In this document: one piece after another, positions 1 through 8,228 of the stretch
How positions within the stretch are numbered: the first letter of the stretch is position 1
Layout: each line of letters starts with the position of its first letter
DNA from: CAZOHN01 sp964579325
Lineage (GTDB): Bacteria; Pseudomonadota; Alphaproteobacteria; Rhodobacterales; Rhodobacteraceae
Assembly (NCBI GenBank): GCA_964579325.1
Contig: CAZOHN010000030.1
Span: 1 to 26,655 of the forward strand
DNA length: 26,655 nucleotides
Direction of reading: 5' to 3'
Program-made: the position numbers and the translations under genes
The notes under the pieces: model-generated
Seen by the model: the letters and a program-made list of their open reading frames with translations, nothing else
Database searches by the model: none
Told to the model about the DNA's origin: nothing

Positions 1-2
1 TC

Positions 3-878
3 GCGCGGATCGCCTATTGGAACAAGAAGGCGGTCTACGGGCTGCTGTTCCGCGCCTCGGCCGAGACCGTGATGACCATCGCCGCCGACCCCCGGCGTCT
101 GGGCGCGCAGGTGGGCATGACCAGTGTGCTGCATACCTGGGGATCGGCGCTGACCCATCATCCGCACATCCACATGATCGTCCCCGGCGGCGGCCTGTCG
201 CCAGACGGCACCAGGTGGGTCCCCTGCCGCCCTGGCTTCTTCCTGCATGTGCGGGTTCTGTCGCGGTTGTTCCGGCGCCTGTTTCTGGACGGGCTGATAG
301 ATCTGCACCGGGCCGGTCAGCTGGCCTTCTTCGGCGATCTGGCCGCGTTGGCCGACGCGCACACCTTCACCGCCTGGCTCGCTCCGTTCCGCAAAGCTGA
401 ATGGGTGGTCTATGCCAAGCCCCCGTTCGGCGGCCCCGAGGCGGTGCTGGCCTATCTGAGCCGCTACACGCATCGCGTCGCCATATCGAACAACCGCCTG
501 ATCAGTGCCGACGCGGACACCGTCGTCTTCCGCTGGAAGGACTACCGCATCAAAACCGGCGATCGCCAAAAGGTCATGCGGCTGGCCACAGACGAGTTCA
601 TCCGCCGCTTCCTGATCCACGTCCTTCCCGACGGCTTCCACCGTATCCGGCACTACCGCCTGCTGGCCAGTGCCGGTCGCAAAGCCAACGTCGCGAAGAT
701 CCGGAACCTTCTGGGGGAGGCGCTCCCCGTCGCGACGCCCGAAACGTCAGCCGAGCCCATCCCGCTCACCTTGCGCGAGCCATGCCCGTGCTGTGGAGGC
801 CCGATGCAGATCATCGAAATCTTCAGGCGAGGGCAGAAGCCGCAACCACGGGCACCGCCCCGGGAGATGGCGGCATGA
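3..878 (+). CDS. IS91-family transposase, 5'-truncated by window edge
   Basis: Rolling-circle (HUH/Y2) transposase that nicks and rejoins single strands of its element. The reading frame is open from base 3, so the N-terminus, including the usual zinc-binding domain, lies outside the window. Visible family motifs are the metal-binding HPHIHM with the following IVPGGG, and the paired catalytic tyrosines in YLSRYTHR, four residues apart as in IS91. The C-terminus contains a CPCCGG cysteine cluster and ends at TGA 876-878. The part seen is 291 residues, close to the catalytic and C-terminal length of the family, with no internal stop. The neighbouring catabolic operon points the other way, so it is not co-transcribed. 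Whether the whole element is intact cannot be judged here. Confidence 0.9.
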   Translation, partial: ARIAYWNKKAVYGLLFRASAETVMTIAADPRRLGAQVGMTSVLHTWGSALTHHPHIHMIVPGGGLSPDGTRWVPCRPGFFLHVRVLSRLFRRLFLDGLIDLHRAGQLAFFGDLAALADAHTFTAWLAPFRKAEWVVYAKPPFGGPEAVLAYLSRYTHRVAISNNRLISADADTVVFRWKDYRIKTGDRQKVMRLATDEFIRRFLIHVLPDGFHRIRHYRLLASAGRKANVAKIRNLLGEALPVATPETSAEPIPLTLREPCPCCGGPMQIIEIFRRGQKPQPRAPPREMAA

Positions 879-1317
879 TGAAACGCCCATCAACCAGGTC
901 GATCCGCAACCGGTTCCCGCGCAGGCACCGAACCAGTGGCGATTGTCCGCGATCGCGTGAACCCGCGGAAATGACCGGGCTCCATCTCGATCCAGCGCCT
1001 CCCACATCAGTGGTCTCGAGAAAAAGACACCAGTGCGCGCAGCCCTCACGCCCCCGGTCTCTGTCGATCATGATAGCAGCCCCCAACGCCGACGCTCTTT
1101 CCCCATAGGCAGCGCTCGGCCCCCCGCGGCTTCGTCCTTCCGAGGTTTGTCAACGTGGACCGCCATCCCTCGGCGGCTGGCGTCACGCCGCGCTCCACGT
1201 CGAAAAACCTTCAGGGCTACGCTTCTCGCTTGGAAGAGGTGGCCACAGGTGGTGATCGACTCGAACGGATCCGCAAGCATTGGCGTTGACACGGAAGTTG
1301 ACCGAAGCGTCCGGGGT
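879..1317. other. gene-free stretch, probably the IS91 end plus flank
   Basis: About 440 bases between the transposase stop and the stop codon of the CoA-transferase gene. No reading frame here resembles a protein. The left part probably belongs to the IS91 element, whose non-coding terminus normally follows the transposase gene. IS91 elements lack terminal inverted repeats and target duplications, so the boundary cannot be fixed by eye. CTTG and GAAC tetranucleotides of the IS91 target type occur near 1229-1265, but such short words are common by chance. No convincing terminator for the minus-strand operon was found. Confidence 0.4.
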
Positions 1318-2517
1318 TCACTGCGCCTGTGCCGCGATACCAACTCCGATCAGGCGATCGATTTCCAGATCAGACACGCCAAACTCCGACAGGACCTGCC
1401 GGGTGTGCTCTCCCACAAGCGGTGCGGGCCGTTCGACGGTCGGCGGGGTGCGGCTCATCCGGACGGCCGGTCCCACGATCTTCACGCGGCCGGCGCGCGG
1501 GTGATCGTAGCTTGTCAGAAGCCCGAGGTGCTGCACCTGCGGGTCCGCGGCGGCCCCGAGATGGGTCTTCACTTCGCCGCACCAGATGTCCGCCTCGAGA
1601 AGCGCCTCGATCAGCGCTGCGGTCGTCCAGTTGCCCGTCTCGTCGGCGATCGCGCGCCAGACGGTATCGCGCTCTTCGAACAGCGTCCTCGGGTCGTCGA
1701 ACCGGAGGAGATCATCGTTCCCCAAAACGCCCACGAGCGTCCGGTAAGGGCTCATCGCGATCGTCACCCACCCGTCCTGCGTGGGATAGACGCCGAAGGG
1801 CGCGTCCATTCCGGGATGGCCGATACCAGAGTTGGGCCTGACGAAATCCTCCTCGAAGTTCATCGCCATGACCATTTCCTGGTTCTGGTGGGCGAGCATC
1901 CCGGCCAGAAGGTTGACCTTCACCTCCTGCCCTTCCCCAGACCTCTCGCGCCACAGGAGCGCGGTGAGGACGCCGTAGACGATGTTCATCGCGCCGACCT
2001 GGTCCGAGAACCCCGAGCCGACAGGGGTGGGCGGATTGTCCGCCTGCCCCGTGGCGGCCATGATCCCCGTGAGGCCCTGAATCAGCATGTCCTGTCCGGG
2101 ACGGTCCACATAGGGGCCATCGTCGCCGTAGCCCGAGCCCGAGCAATAGACGATGCGCGGATTGACCGCGCAGAAGTCCTCGTAGCCATAGCCGAGCCGC
2201 GCCATGACGCCGGGACGGAAATTCTGCACCACGACATCGGCCGTCTCGGCCATCTTCATGATGATGGCACGGGCCTCGGGTGACTTCAGGTTCAGGGCGA
2301 CGCTGCGCTTGTTGCGGTTCCAGGCGAGGAAATTCGGGCTTTCGCCGCCGATCCGTTTGTTCCGGAAGGTCATCGACCGGAAGAGATCGCCCGCGCCCGG
2401 CCGTTCGATCTTGATCACGTTGGCTCCCATGTCGGCGAGGAGCTGCGTGGCGAAGGGTCCCTGGAGGAGGTGGGAGAAGTCGAGGATCGTGATGTGCGAG
2501 AGGGCTTTTTCGGTCAT
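1318..2517 (-). CDS. CaiB/BaiF family (class III) CoA-transferase
   Basis: Transfers CoA between an acyl-CoA and a free carboxylic acid in the cytoplasm. The start ITILDFSHLLQGPFATQLLAD and the segment GANVIKIERPGAGD are hallmarks of the family. The conserved catalytic aspartate is seen in RPGQDMLIQGLTG (about residue 143). The protein has 399 residues, the usual length. ATG at 2517 is preferred because AGGTGA sits six bases upstream; a GTG at 2526 would give the GTGA overlap common in this operon but has no good ribosome site. It is the last gene of the minus-strand operon, directly after the signal-less solute-binding-like gene. With the crotonase further up, it suggests that an organic acid from the pathway is handled as a CoA thioester. 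The acid is unknown. Confidence 0.9.
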   Translation of the reverse strand: MTEKALSHITILDFSHLLQGPFATQLLADMGANVIKIERPGAGDLFRSMTFRNKRIGGESPNFLAWNRNKRSVALNLKSPEARAIIMKMAETADVVVQNFRPGVMARLGYGYEDFCAVNPRIVYCSGSGYGDDGPYVDRPGQDMLIQGLTGIMAATGQADNPPTPVGSGFSDQVGAMNIVYGVLTALLWRERSGEGQEVKVNLLAGMLAHQNQEMVMAMNFEEDFVRPNSGIGHPGMDAPFGVYPTQDGWVTIAMSPYRTLVGVLGNDDLLRFDDPRTLFEERDTVWRAIADETGNWTTAALIEALLEADIWCGEVKTHLGAAADPQVQHLGLLTSYDHPRAGRVKIVGPAVRMSRTPPTVERPAPLVGEHTRQVLSEFGVSDLEIDRLIGVGIAAQAQ

Positions 2518-2522
2518 CGGTG

Positions 2523-3665
2523 TCACCTGTCATCGTCGAGGGGGCCGCGGCAGCGTGCCCTGTGATCGGTCCAGAGGGTGCGGAGGCGGGCGAGCATCGC
2601 CTCGGGCGTCTCGCCTCCGTGAAGCGCTCCGCGCAGATAGGCCGAGGCCGCGTTCGTGAAGGCCGGAAAGCCGTCGAACCGGGGCCGCAGGAGCGCGGAT
2701 TCGGCCGTGGCGCGCGTGTCGCGGTAGAAGTCGCCCCAGGCCGCGCTGATCTCGGGCGACATCCAGGCGGGCCGGGCCGAGGGCTGGCCGCCGAAAGCCG
2801 GGAAAAGCCGCGTCTGCGTCTCGACCGACATGAGGTCGGCCATATGCGCGAGAAGCTCGGGCGAGGGCGCGGCGCGGCGCGACACGGCGATCCCCGTGCC
2901 GCCGAGCACGCCGCCCCGCCCGCCGGGCGCCGCGAGGCTGTCGGAAAAGGCAAGCCGGTGACGCGCGGCCGAGGCACGCGCGTAGGTGACGTAGCCGAAG
3001 ACGAGGGGGACGAGCGCGATCTCGTCGCCGCTCGCCATCGCCTCGAGAAGCCCGATGGGATTGAGCCGTTCGCTTCCCGGCGGGGAGAGCGCCGCGAGGC
3101 GGGCCATCCGGGCGAGCGCCGGGATGGCCGCCGCGTCGGGCAGCATCGCACTGCCGCCCACCACGGCGCCCTCCCCCGCTGCCATCGAGATGAGCGTCAG
3201 GAAGGCGTGCGGTCCGCCGAGCGAAAGTGCCACGGGCCGCGCCGCGGCGAGCGCCTCGAGGTCGTCCCAGTCGGCCGGAGGCGCCGCGATCCGGTCGGGC
3301 CGCCGCGCCATCACCTGCGTCGCGACGTCGAGGGGGAGCGCCCACTGCCGTCCCTCCCAGGTGTAGGACCGGAACGCGGGTCCGACGGTCCGGGCGCTCC
3401 ATTCCACGATCAGCTCCGGCCCGAAGAGATCGTCGATGGGCCGCAGGCAGTCCGCCTCCACCGCTTCCCCGATATGCGGATGGTCGAGCACGACAAGGTC
3501 GTAGCGGGCGGTGAGGTCGGTGATGGGGGCGCTCTCGAAGCCTTCGAGCGGCTGCTTGTCCCAGGTGATGAGCGGCTCCGCGCGCCCCGCGTTGACGCGC
3601 CGCGCGACCTCGGCCACGGCATCGTAGCCCCGCGGATGGTCCCAGGTGAGGCCCGCGAAGGTCAT
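2523..3665 (-). CDS. solute-binding-protein-like protein without signal peptide
   Basis: A 380-residue protein resembling family 1 extracellular solute-binding proteins of carbohydrate ABC transporters: a hinge-type fold with segments such as YDLVVLDHPHIGEA, GRQWALPLDVATQVM, WDDLEALAA and GTGIAVSRRA. Unlike the true binding protein encoded at 10003-11214, it starts directly with the folded part (MTFAGLTWDHPRGYD), with no hydrophobic leader, Tat motif or lipobox. ATG at 3665 overlaps the stop of the SMP-30 gene by four bases (ATGA), so an upstream start that would add a leader is unlikely. The next gene, the CoA-transferase, follows at once. It may be a cytoplasmic ligand-binding protein or enzyme partner rather than a transport component; its function is unknown. 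Confidence 0.75.
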   Translation of the reverse strand: MTFAGLTWDHPRGYDAVAEVARRVNAGRAEPLITWDKQPLEGFESAPITDLTARYDLVVLDHPHIGEAVEADCLRPIDDLFGPELIVEWSARTVGPAFRSYTWEGRQWALPLDVATQVMARRPDRIAAPPADWDDLEALAAARPVALSLGGPHAFLTLISMAAGEGAVVGGSAMLPDAAAIPALARMARLAALSPPGSERLNPIGLLEAMASGDEIALVPLVFGYVTYARASAARHRLAFSDSLAAPGGRGGVLGGTGIAVSRRAAPSPELLAHMADLMSVETQTRLFPAFGGQPSARPAWMSPEISAAWGDFYRDTRATAESALLRPRFDGFPAFTNAASAYLRGALHGGETPEAMLARLRTLWTDHRARCRGPLDDDR

Positions 3666-4546
3666 GCGCCCTCCCGCCACAGCGGCGGCGCGCCGATGTC
3701 CGCCTCGATCACGGCGATGTGCCAGCGCCCCAAGTTGGCGGCGTAGAGCGACGTCCCCGCGAAGGCCACGTTGGTGGGATGGCAGAGCGTGTGGGCGGTG
3801 ACGTCCTCGACCAGCACCTCGCAGCGCGTCCCGTCGGGCGACAGCCGCAACAGGCGGGACGGCTCGTAGCAGGCGACGACGAGGTTGCCCGCGCTGTCGA
3901 AGGCGATGCCGTCGGGCAGGCCCGGCAGGTCGGTGGCGAAGGGCGCGGGCGTCCCGGCGCTTCCGTCGGCAAGGATCGGCACCCGGAAGATGGCAGTGGC
4001 GAAAGTCGCGCAGACATAGACGGCCGGCTCGCCCGGACGCATCGCGAGACCGTTCGCGAAGTCGAAGGCGGCGTCGCACCAGAGCCCGCCCTCTCCGGTC
4101 CCGAGATCGTAGGCCCAGATGCCCGGCCCGGGCGTGCCCGCCGCGTGGCTGTCGGACACGAGGAGGCGGCCCCGCGCCCGGTCCACGAGGGGGAAGTTCG
4201 GGATCCGGATGCCTGGCTGCGTGAACCGCGCGAGGACCCCTGTCTTGAGGTCGAGCCGGAAGGCTGCCGCATGGCGGAGGTCGCAGACGAAGAGCGCGCG
4301 GTTGCCATCGAAGGCGAGCCCGAGCGCAAATCCGCCCGTCGAGGCGACGCGCTCGGCGCGCGAGCCGTCGGGCGCGATCCTCAGGATGTCGCCGTCCTGG
4401 TTCCCAGCCCAGATCCAGCCGTCCGGCCCGATCGCCACGCCCTCGGGGTGACTGAGCTTCGGCTCGGCGAAGATGCCGTCGTAGAACACACGCGCCGCCT
4501 GCGCCGGCAGCACCGTGCGGTCCGCATGGGGGAAGCGGTAGCTCAT
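3662..4546 (-). CDS. SMP-30/gluconolactonase/LRE family lactonase
   Basis: Predicted metal-dependent lactonase of the six-bladed SMP-30 propeller family, hydrolysing a sugar lactone to the aldonic acid. The blades repeat hydrophobic strands followed by PDG or PEG turns: SHPEGVAIGPDGWIWAGN near residues 32-49, DLPGLPDGIAFDSAGNLVV near 200, and HPTNVAFAG near the end. The PEG glutamate, central asparagines and PDG aspartate are the expected metal ligands. The 294-residue length is normal and there is no signal peptide, so it is cytoplasmic. It overlaps its neighbours by ATGA on both sides, indicating translational coupling. With the dehydrogenase and mutarotase-like genes of the same operon it fits oxidation of an aldose to a lactone and then to an acid; the specific sugar is unknown. 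Confidence 0.88.
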   Translation of the reverse strand: MSYRFPHADRTVLPAQAARVFYDGIFAEPKLSHPEGVAIGPDGWIWAGNQDGDILRIAPDGSRAERVASTGGFALGLAFDGNRALFVCDLRHAAAFRLDLKTGVLARFTQPGIRIPNFPLVDRARGRLLVSDSHAAGTPGPGIWAYDLGTGEGGLWCDAAFDFANGLAMRPGEPAVYVCATFATAIFRVPILADGSAGTPAPFATDLPGLPDGIAFDSAGNLVVACYEPSRLLRLSPDGTRCEVLVEDVTAHTLCHPTNVAFAGTSLYAANLGRWHIAVIEADIGAPPLWREGA

Positions 4547-5589
4547 GGCCGTCTGGCTCCTGTCCCGGGGTCGAACACATGGATCTTCGCGGCGTCGAGG
4601 CGCAGCGCGACGGGCGCGTCCATGGCCCGCCCGTCGGCCGGCCCGGCCTTGACCGCCACGAGAGCGCCGCCCACCCGCACTGTAAGCAGCGTGGCATCGC
4701 CGAGAAGTTCGGAGGAGAACACGGTGCCCGAGAGGTGCGCGGGCCCCTCCACGAGCGCGATGTCCTCGGGGCGGATTCCGACGATGGCCGGGCCGTCCGG
4801 CTGCCCCGGCAGCGTCAGCGTGCCGCCCGCATGCGTGAAGGTGCCCGAGGCCACCCGGCTCTCGATCAGGTTCATGGGCGGCGCGCCGATGAACCCCGCG
4901 ACGAAGGTGTTCGCGGGCGTCGAATAGACCTCGGCAGGCGTTCCGATCTGCTGGATGCGGGCGTCGTTCAGGACCACGATCCGGTCCGCGAGCGTCATCG
5001 CCTCGACCTGGTCGTGGGTGACGTAGATCGTCGTCGTGCCGAGTTCGCGCTGGAGGTGCTTGAGTTCCGCCCGCATCACGGTCCGGAGCTTGGCGTCGAG
5101 GTTCGACAGGGGCTCGTCCATCAGGAAGAGATGCGGCCGGCGCACGATCGCGCGGGCAAGGGCCACGCGCTGCCGCTGGCCGCCCGAAAGCTCGCCGGGC
5201 CGGCGGGTCAGGAGCGACTCCATCTCGACCTTGGCCGCGGCGGCGCGGACCCGCCGTTCGCGCTCGTCGCGGGGCACGCGCGCGACCTTGAGCGGATAGC
5301 CGATGTTCTCGCCCACCGTCATGTGCGGATAGAGCGCGTAGTTCTGGAACACCATCGCAAGATCGCGGTCGCGCGGCGGCGTGTCGTTGACCCGCCTTCC
5401 GCCGATGAGGATGTCGCCCCCGCTGGGCTCGTCGAGCCCCGCGACGATGCGCATCGTCGTCGATTTCCCGCAGCCCGAGGGGCCGAGGAGGACGAGGAAT
5501 TCCCCGTCCTCGATCCTGAGGTCCAGGTTCTCGAGCGCGACATAGGCGCCGAAGGTCTTGCGGAGGCCGCGCAGCTCGACCGTCGCCAT
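4543..5589 (-). CDS. sugar ABC transporter ATP-binding protein (MalK/UgpC type)
   Basis: The 348-residue ATPase that powers import by the two permeases of this operon. It shows Walker A GPSGCGKST, the Q-loop MVFQNYALYP, signature LSGGQRQRVALARA, Walker B LFLMDEPLSNLD and the switch histidine in VTHDQVEAM. The C-terminal third has the regulatory OB/TOBE region with VGIRPEDI, typical of the MalK/UgpC class. ATG at 5589 shares its A with the stop of the upstream gene (TGATG). The gene sits several genes away from the permeases, separated by enzyme genes, but in the same orientation and with overlapping junctions. Longer upstream frames are shadows of the mutarotase-like gene. Confidence 0.95.
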   Translation of the reverse strand: MATVELRGLRKTFGAYVALENLDLRIEDGEFLVLLGPSGCGKSTTMRIVAGLDEPSGGDILIGGRRVNDTPPRDRDLAMVFQNYALYPHMTVGENIGYPLKVARVPRDERERRVRAAAAKVEMESLLTRRPGELSGGQRQRVALARAIVRRPHLFLMDEPLSNLDAKLRTVMRAELKHLQRELGTTTIYVTHDQVEAMTLADRIVVLNDARIQQIGTPAEVYSTPANTFVAGFIGAPPMNLIESRVASGTFTHAGGTLTLPGQPDGPAIVGIRPEDIALVEGPAHLSGTVFSSELLGDATLLTVRVGGALVAVKAGPADGRAMDAPVALRLDAAKIHVFDPGTGARRP

Positions 5590-6683
5590 CAGCCCGCCCC
5601 AGCGAAGAAGTCGGGATCGAACGGAAGCGCGACCGTGGCGCCGTCGTCCCCGGTCAGCAGGCAGCGGGCGCCCTCGATCCGGATGTCCGCGACCCGGCTC
5701 CAGCCCGCGGGCCGGGCGAAGGCGCCCAGCGCATGGGCGATCCGGTGCGTGCGCCCCGGGGCCAGCGCGAGCGCCGTCGGCACGCCCTGCGCGGCGACCG
5801 GGTTCGGCGCCAGTGCTGCCGCATGCCCCGCGGCACCCGCCGCGCAGCCGTCCTCGATCCCGAGCACGCCGCGGTGCCGGCCGTTCCACGGAGCATGGTC
5901 CCGCCCGCCGTTCGAATGCCAGAGCATCGTGACGGGCAGGACGCGGGCATCCTTCATGACGAAGATCACGTCGTCCTCGGCCTCGCGGACGACGGCGGAC
6001 CATCCGATGGCGGCACCCGCGGCCTCGACGAGCGTGACGAAATCCTCGTGCCTGTCCCCGATGGGAAGCTCCGTGAGGTCCACGATGCCGCCGTCCGACG
6101 CAGGCAGGGCGGTGAGCGACATCGCGGTGGCGCCGGCAGCCAGACGGTTGCGCCCGGGCTCCAGCGGAACCTCCGCCATCAGGACCGCGCGCTTGGGCGA
6201 GCAGGAGAACCGCGCACCTCCCGCAATCCGGACCATGGGATGATGCGCGACGGTTAGGCCGCCCGACCCGCCGGTGACAAGGTGTTCCTGGTAGAGGATG
6301 GGCGCGTCCGCAACGAGCCGGAGCCTCTTCTCGATCCGCGCGCCGAGAACGTCGCGCTGCAGGACAAGCCGCAGCGACCCGGGCTGCGTCTTGGCCACGT
6401 CCCAGCGGCTGTTCGCGGGCCAGCCATGCGCCGGCGCGGCCTCGACATCGGACGCGCCGAAGGGGGCGCAGAAGAAGTCACCGGCGAGCTCCCGCTCGAC
6501 GGGAAGCAGGTCCTCCGGCAGTTCGCCCGGCGTGCCCACCCATTCTGCCGTGTGCAGCGGCGCGACGTTCCGCCCCCCGTGCGACAGCCGAAGCTCACGG
6601 ATATTGCCGAGACCGGGGTCCACCGCCACACGGTTCTGGCCCACCGTCAGCGAGGCCAAGGGGGGGGATTGCGCATCCTTCAC
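5589..6683 (-). CDS. aldose 1-epimerase-like (galactose mutarotase fold) protein, unassigned
   Basis: A 364-residue protein without signal peptide or membrane segment. The strand-rich pattern, the opening SLTVGQNRVAVDPGLGNIREL, and the middle YQEHLVTGGSGGLTVAHHPM (acidic and His residues in a sugar-binding-like cleft) resemble the galactose-mutarotase superfold, but the classical mutarotase His/Glu catalytic motifs are not clearly placed. It may interconvert sugar anomers before oxidation or simply bind a carbohydrate. The start is GTG at 6683, one base after the dehydrogenase stop; no nearer in-frame ATG gives a better protein. Its stop overlaps the ABC ATPase start. The fold assignment is inference from sequence style. 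Confidence 0.65.
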   Translation of the reverse strand: MKDAQSPPLASLTVGQNRVAVDPGLGNIRELRLSHGGRNVAPLHTAEWVGTPGELPEDLLPVERELAGDFFCAPFGASDVEAAPAHGWPANSRWDVAKTQPGSLRLVLQRDVLGARIEKRLRLVADAPILYQEHLVTGGSGGLTVAHHPMVRIAGGARFSCSPKRAVLMAEVPLEPGRNRLAAGATAMSLTALPASDGGIVDLTELPIGDRHEDFVTLVEAAGAAIGWSAVVREAEDDVIFVMKDARVLPVTMLWHSNGGRDHAPWNGRHRGVLGIEDGCAAGAAGHAAALAPNPVAAQGVPTALALAPGRTHRIAHALGAFARPAGWSRVADIRIEGARCLLTGDDGATVALPFDPDFFAGAG

Positions 6684-6684
6684 G

Positions 6685-7446
6685 TCATTCCCCCCGGATC
6701 GCCAGACCGCCGTCCACGCGCAGGATCTCGCCCGTCACAAAGCTTGCCGCGTCCGAGGCGAGGTAGACGACCGCATCCGCCACTTCCCGCGGCCGGCCGA
6801 ACCGGCCGATCGGATGGGCGCGGTTCCACTTCTCGCGCAGCGCCGTCCCGCCATCGGGCAGATCGGCGAAGATGCGTTCGTTCATCGGCGTCATGATCGT
6901 GCCGGGGGCGACCGCGTTCACCCGGATGCCCGCGGGGGCGAGGTCGAGCGCGGTCTGCACGGTCAGAGCGTTTACCGCGCCCTTGGCCGCCGCATAGGCC
7001 GGCCAGCCGGAGAAGGCGCGCAGACCCTGCACCGAGGAGACGTTGACGATCGCGCCGCCGCCGCGCTTGCGCATCTCGGGCACGCAGACGCGCATTGCCC
7101 GCCAATAGCCCGAGAGGTTCGTGTCGATGACGGTCGTCCAGGTCGCCTCGTCTATCTCATCGACGACGCCGCCGATCGCGCGCGCGGCGTTGTTTACGAG
7201 GATGTCGATGCCGCCGAAGCGGGAGACGGCAAGATCGGCCATGGCCTGCATGTCCGTCATCGTCCGCACATCTGCCTGCGCGAAGGCCGCCTTAGGTCCA
7301 AGCGCCTCCGCTGTCGCAGCGCCCTTCGCCGCATCGATATCGCACAGCACGACCGACGCTCCGCGCGCAAGGAAGGCTTCGGCACAGGCCCGCCCGATCC
7401 CCTGCGCGCCCCCGGTCACGACCACGACCTTGCCTTCGAACTCCAT
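6685..7446 (-). CDS. SDR family oxidoreductase
   Basis: Classical short-chain dehydrogenase/reductase of 253 residues using NAD(P)H. The N-terminal cofactor motif is TGGAQGIGRA, with LCDID following the second strand, whose acidic residue favours NAD over NADP. DVRT, the NNA motif (LVNNAARAIGG), the catalytic serine in VNVSSVQG, the YAAAK catalytic Tyr/Lys pair, and the C-terminal segment ending VDGGLAIRGE are all present. It begins at ATG 7446, three bases after the crotonase stop. In this operon it could oxidise a sugar C1 hydroxyl to the lactone that the SMP-30 protein opens, or act as a 3-hydroxyacyl-CoA type dehydrogenase together with the crotonase. The sequence does not distinguish these. 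Confidence 0.92.
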   Translation of the reverse strand: MEFEGKVVVVTGGAQGIGRACAEAFLARGASVVLCDIDAAKGAATAEALGPKAAFAQADVRTMTDMQAMADLAVSRFGGIDILVNNAARAIGGVVDEIDEATWTTVIDTNLSGYWRAMRVCVPEMRKRGGGAIVNVSSVQGLRAFSGWPAYAAAKGAVNALTVQTALDLAPAGIRVNAVAPGTIMTPMNERIFADLPDGGTALREKWNRAHPIGRFGRPREVADAVVYLASDAASFVTGEILRVDGGLAIRGE

Positions 7447-7449
7447 GCC

Positions 7450-8223
7450 TCACGCTCCCCGAAAACCGGGATCGCGCTTCTCGAGGAACGCCGCGATCCC
7501 TTCCTGTCCGTCCGCGCTCGAGTAGAGCCGGAAAAGGACCTCCTGCTCGTAGCTTTTCGCCGTCTCGAGGGCTGCGTCGAGCCCTTCGCGCATCAGCCGC
7601 TTCATCTCGGCCTGGGCGAGCGGCGCCGTCTTCAGGCAGGCGCGGGCGCGCGCCGCGACAGCCGCGTCGAGATCCTCGGTCACCTCGGCCGCGATCCCGA
7701 GCTCGTAGGCGCGCTTCCCGCTCATCCGCCAACCCGCGAGCATCAGGTCCGAGGCCGCGTACTTGCCCACCGCGCGCACGAGCCGTTGCGTGCCGCCTCC
7801 TCCCGGGCATAGGCCGAGCCGCCCTTCGGGCAGGCCGAGCTGCGCCTCGGGCGTCACCAGAAGGATGTCGCAGCACAGCGCGATCTCGAAGCCGCCGCCC
7901 AGCGCGAAGCCGTCGATGGCGCAGATCACGGGCTTCGGCAGCCGCTCGAGCTTGTCGAAGACGCGGCGCGAGTTCATCTGATAGGCGATGAACTCAAGCC
8001 TCCGGTCGCCGCGATATTCGGCAATGTCGGCCCCGGCCACGAAGGCGCGTCCACCCGCCCCCCGCAGGACAAGGACGCGGACGCCCGCGTCCCCCGCCGC
8101 CGCGTCGAGCACGGCGTCGAACTCGGCCATCATGGGCGAGGACAGCGCATTGAGCTTGTCGGGCCGGTTGAAGGTCAGCTGGCGGACGCCGGGTTGCAGG
8201 TCGTGGACCTCGATCAGGGCCAT
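7450..8223 (-). CDS. enoyl-CoA hydratase/isomerase (crotonase) family protein
   Basis: A 257-residue crotonase-fold enzyme acting on a CoA thioester. The oxyanion-hole segments FVAGADIAEY and DGFALGGGFEIAL, and LPEGRLGLCPGGGGTQRL, are intact. Both glutamates used by true hydratases are present (in GGGFEIAL and LPEGRLG), so hydration or dehydration chemistry is plausible. ATG at 8223 is chosen because GGTGA lies five bases upstream. A GTG at 8232, overlapping the permease stop as GTGA, would add MIR. The gene lies directly after the permease genes, before the dehydrogenase. Its substrate is unknown; a crotonase inside a sugar-type transport operon is unusual. Confidence 0.92.
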   Translation of the reverse strand: MALIEVHDLQPGVRQLTFNRPDKLNALSSPMMAEFDAVLDAAAGDAGVRVLVLRGAGGRAFVAGADIAEYRGDRRLEFIAYQMNSRRVFDKLERLPKPVICAIDGFALGGGFEIALCCDILLVTPEAQLGLPEGRLGLCPGGGGTQRLVRAVGKYAASDLMLAGWRMSGKRAYELGIAAEVTEDLDAAVAARARACLKTAPLAQAEMKRLMREGLDAALETAKSYEQEVLFRLYSSADGQEGIAAFLEKRDPGFRGA

Positions 8224-8228
8224 GCGGA

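Noticed and set aside
1033..2283. Long plus-strand frames opposite the catabolic operon, and similar ones opposite 3719-6243, 9931-12858 and 14600-16199
   Set aside because: They are rich in Arg, His, Asp and Gly with no domain pattern, typical antisense shadows in GC-rich DNA; the minus-strand genes have full motifs.
2523..4697. A single long minus-strand frame of 724 residues
   Set aside because: Only the part from ATG 3665 looks like a protein; the rest is the wrong frame of the SMP-30 and ATPase genes.
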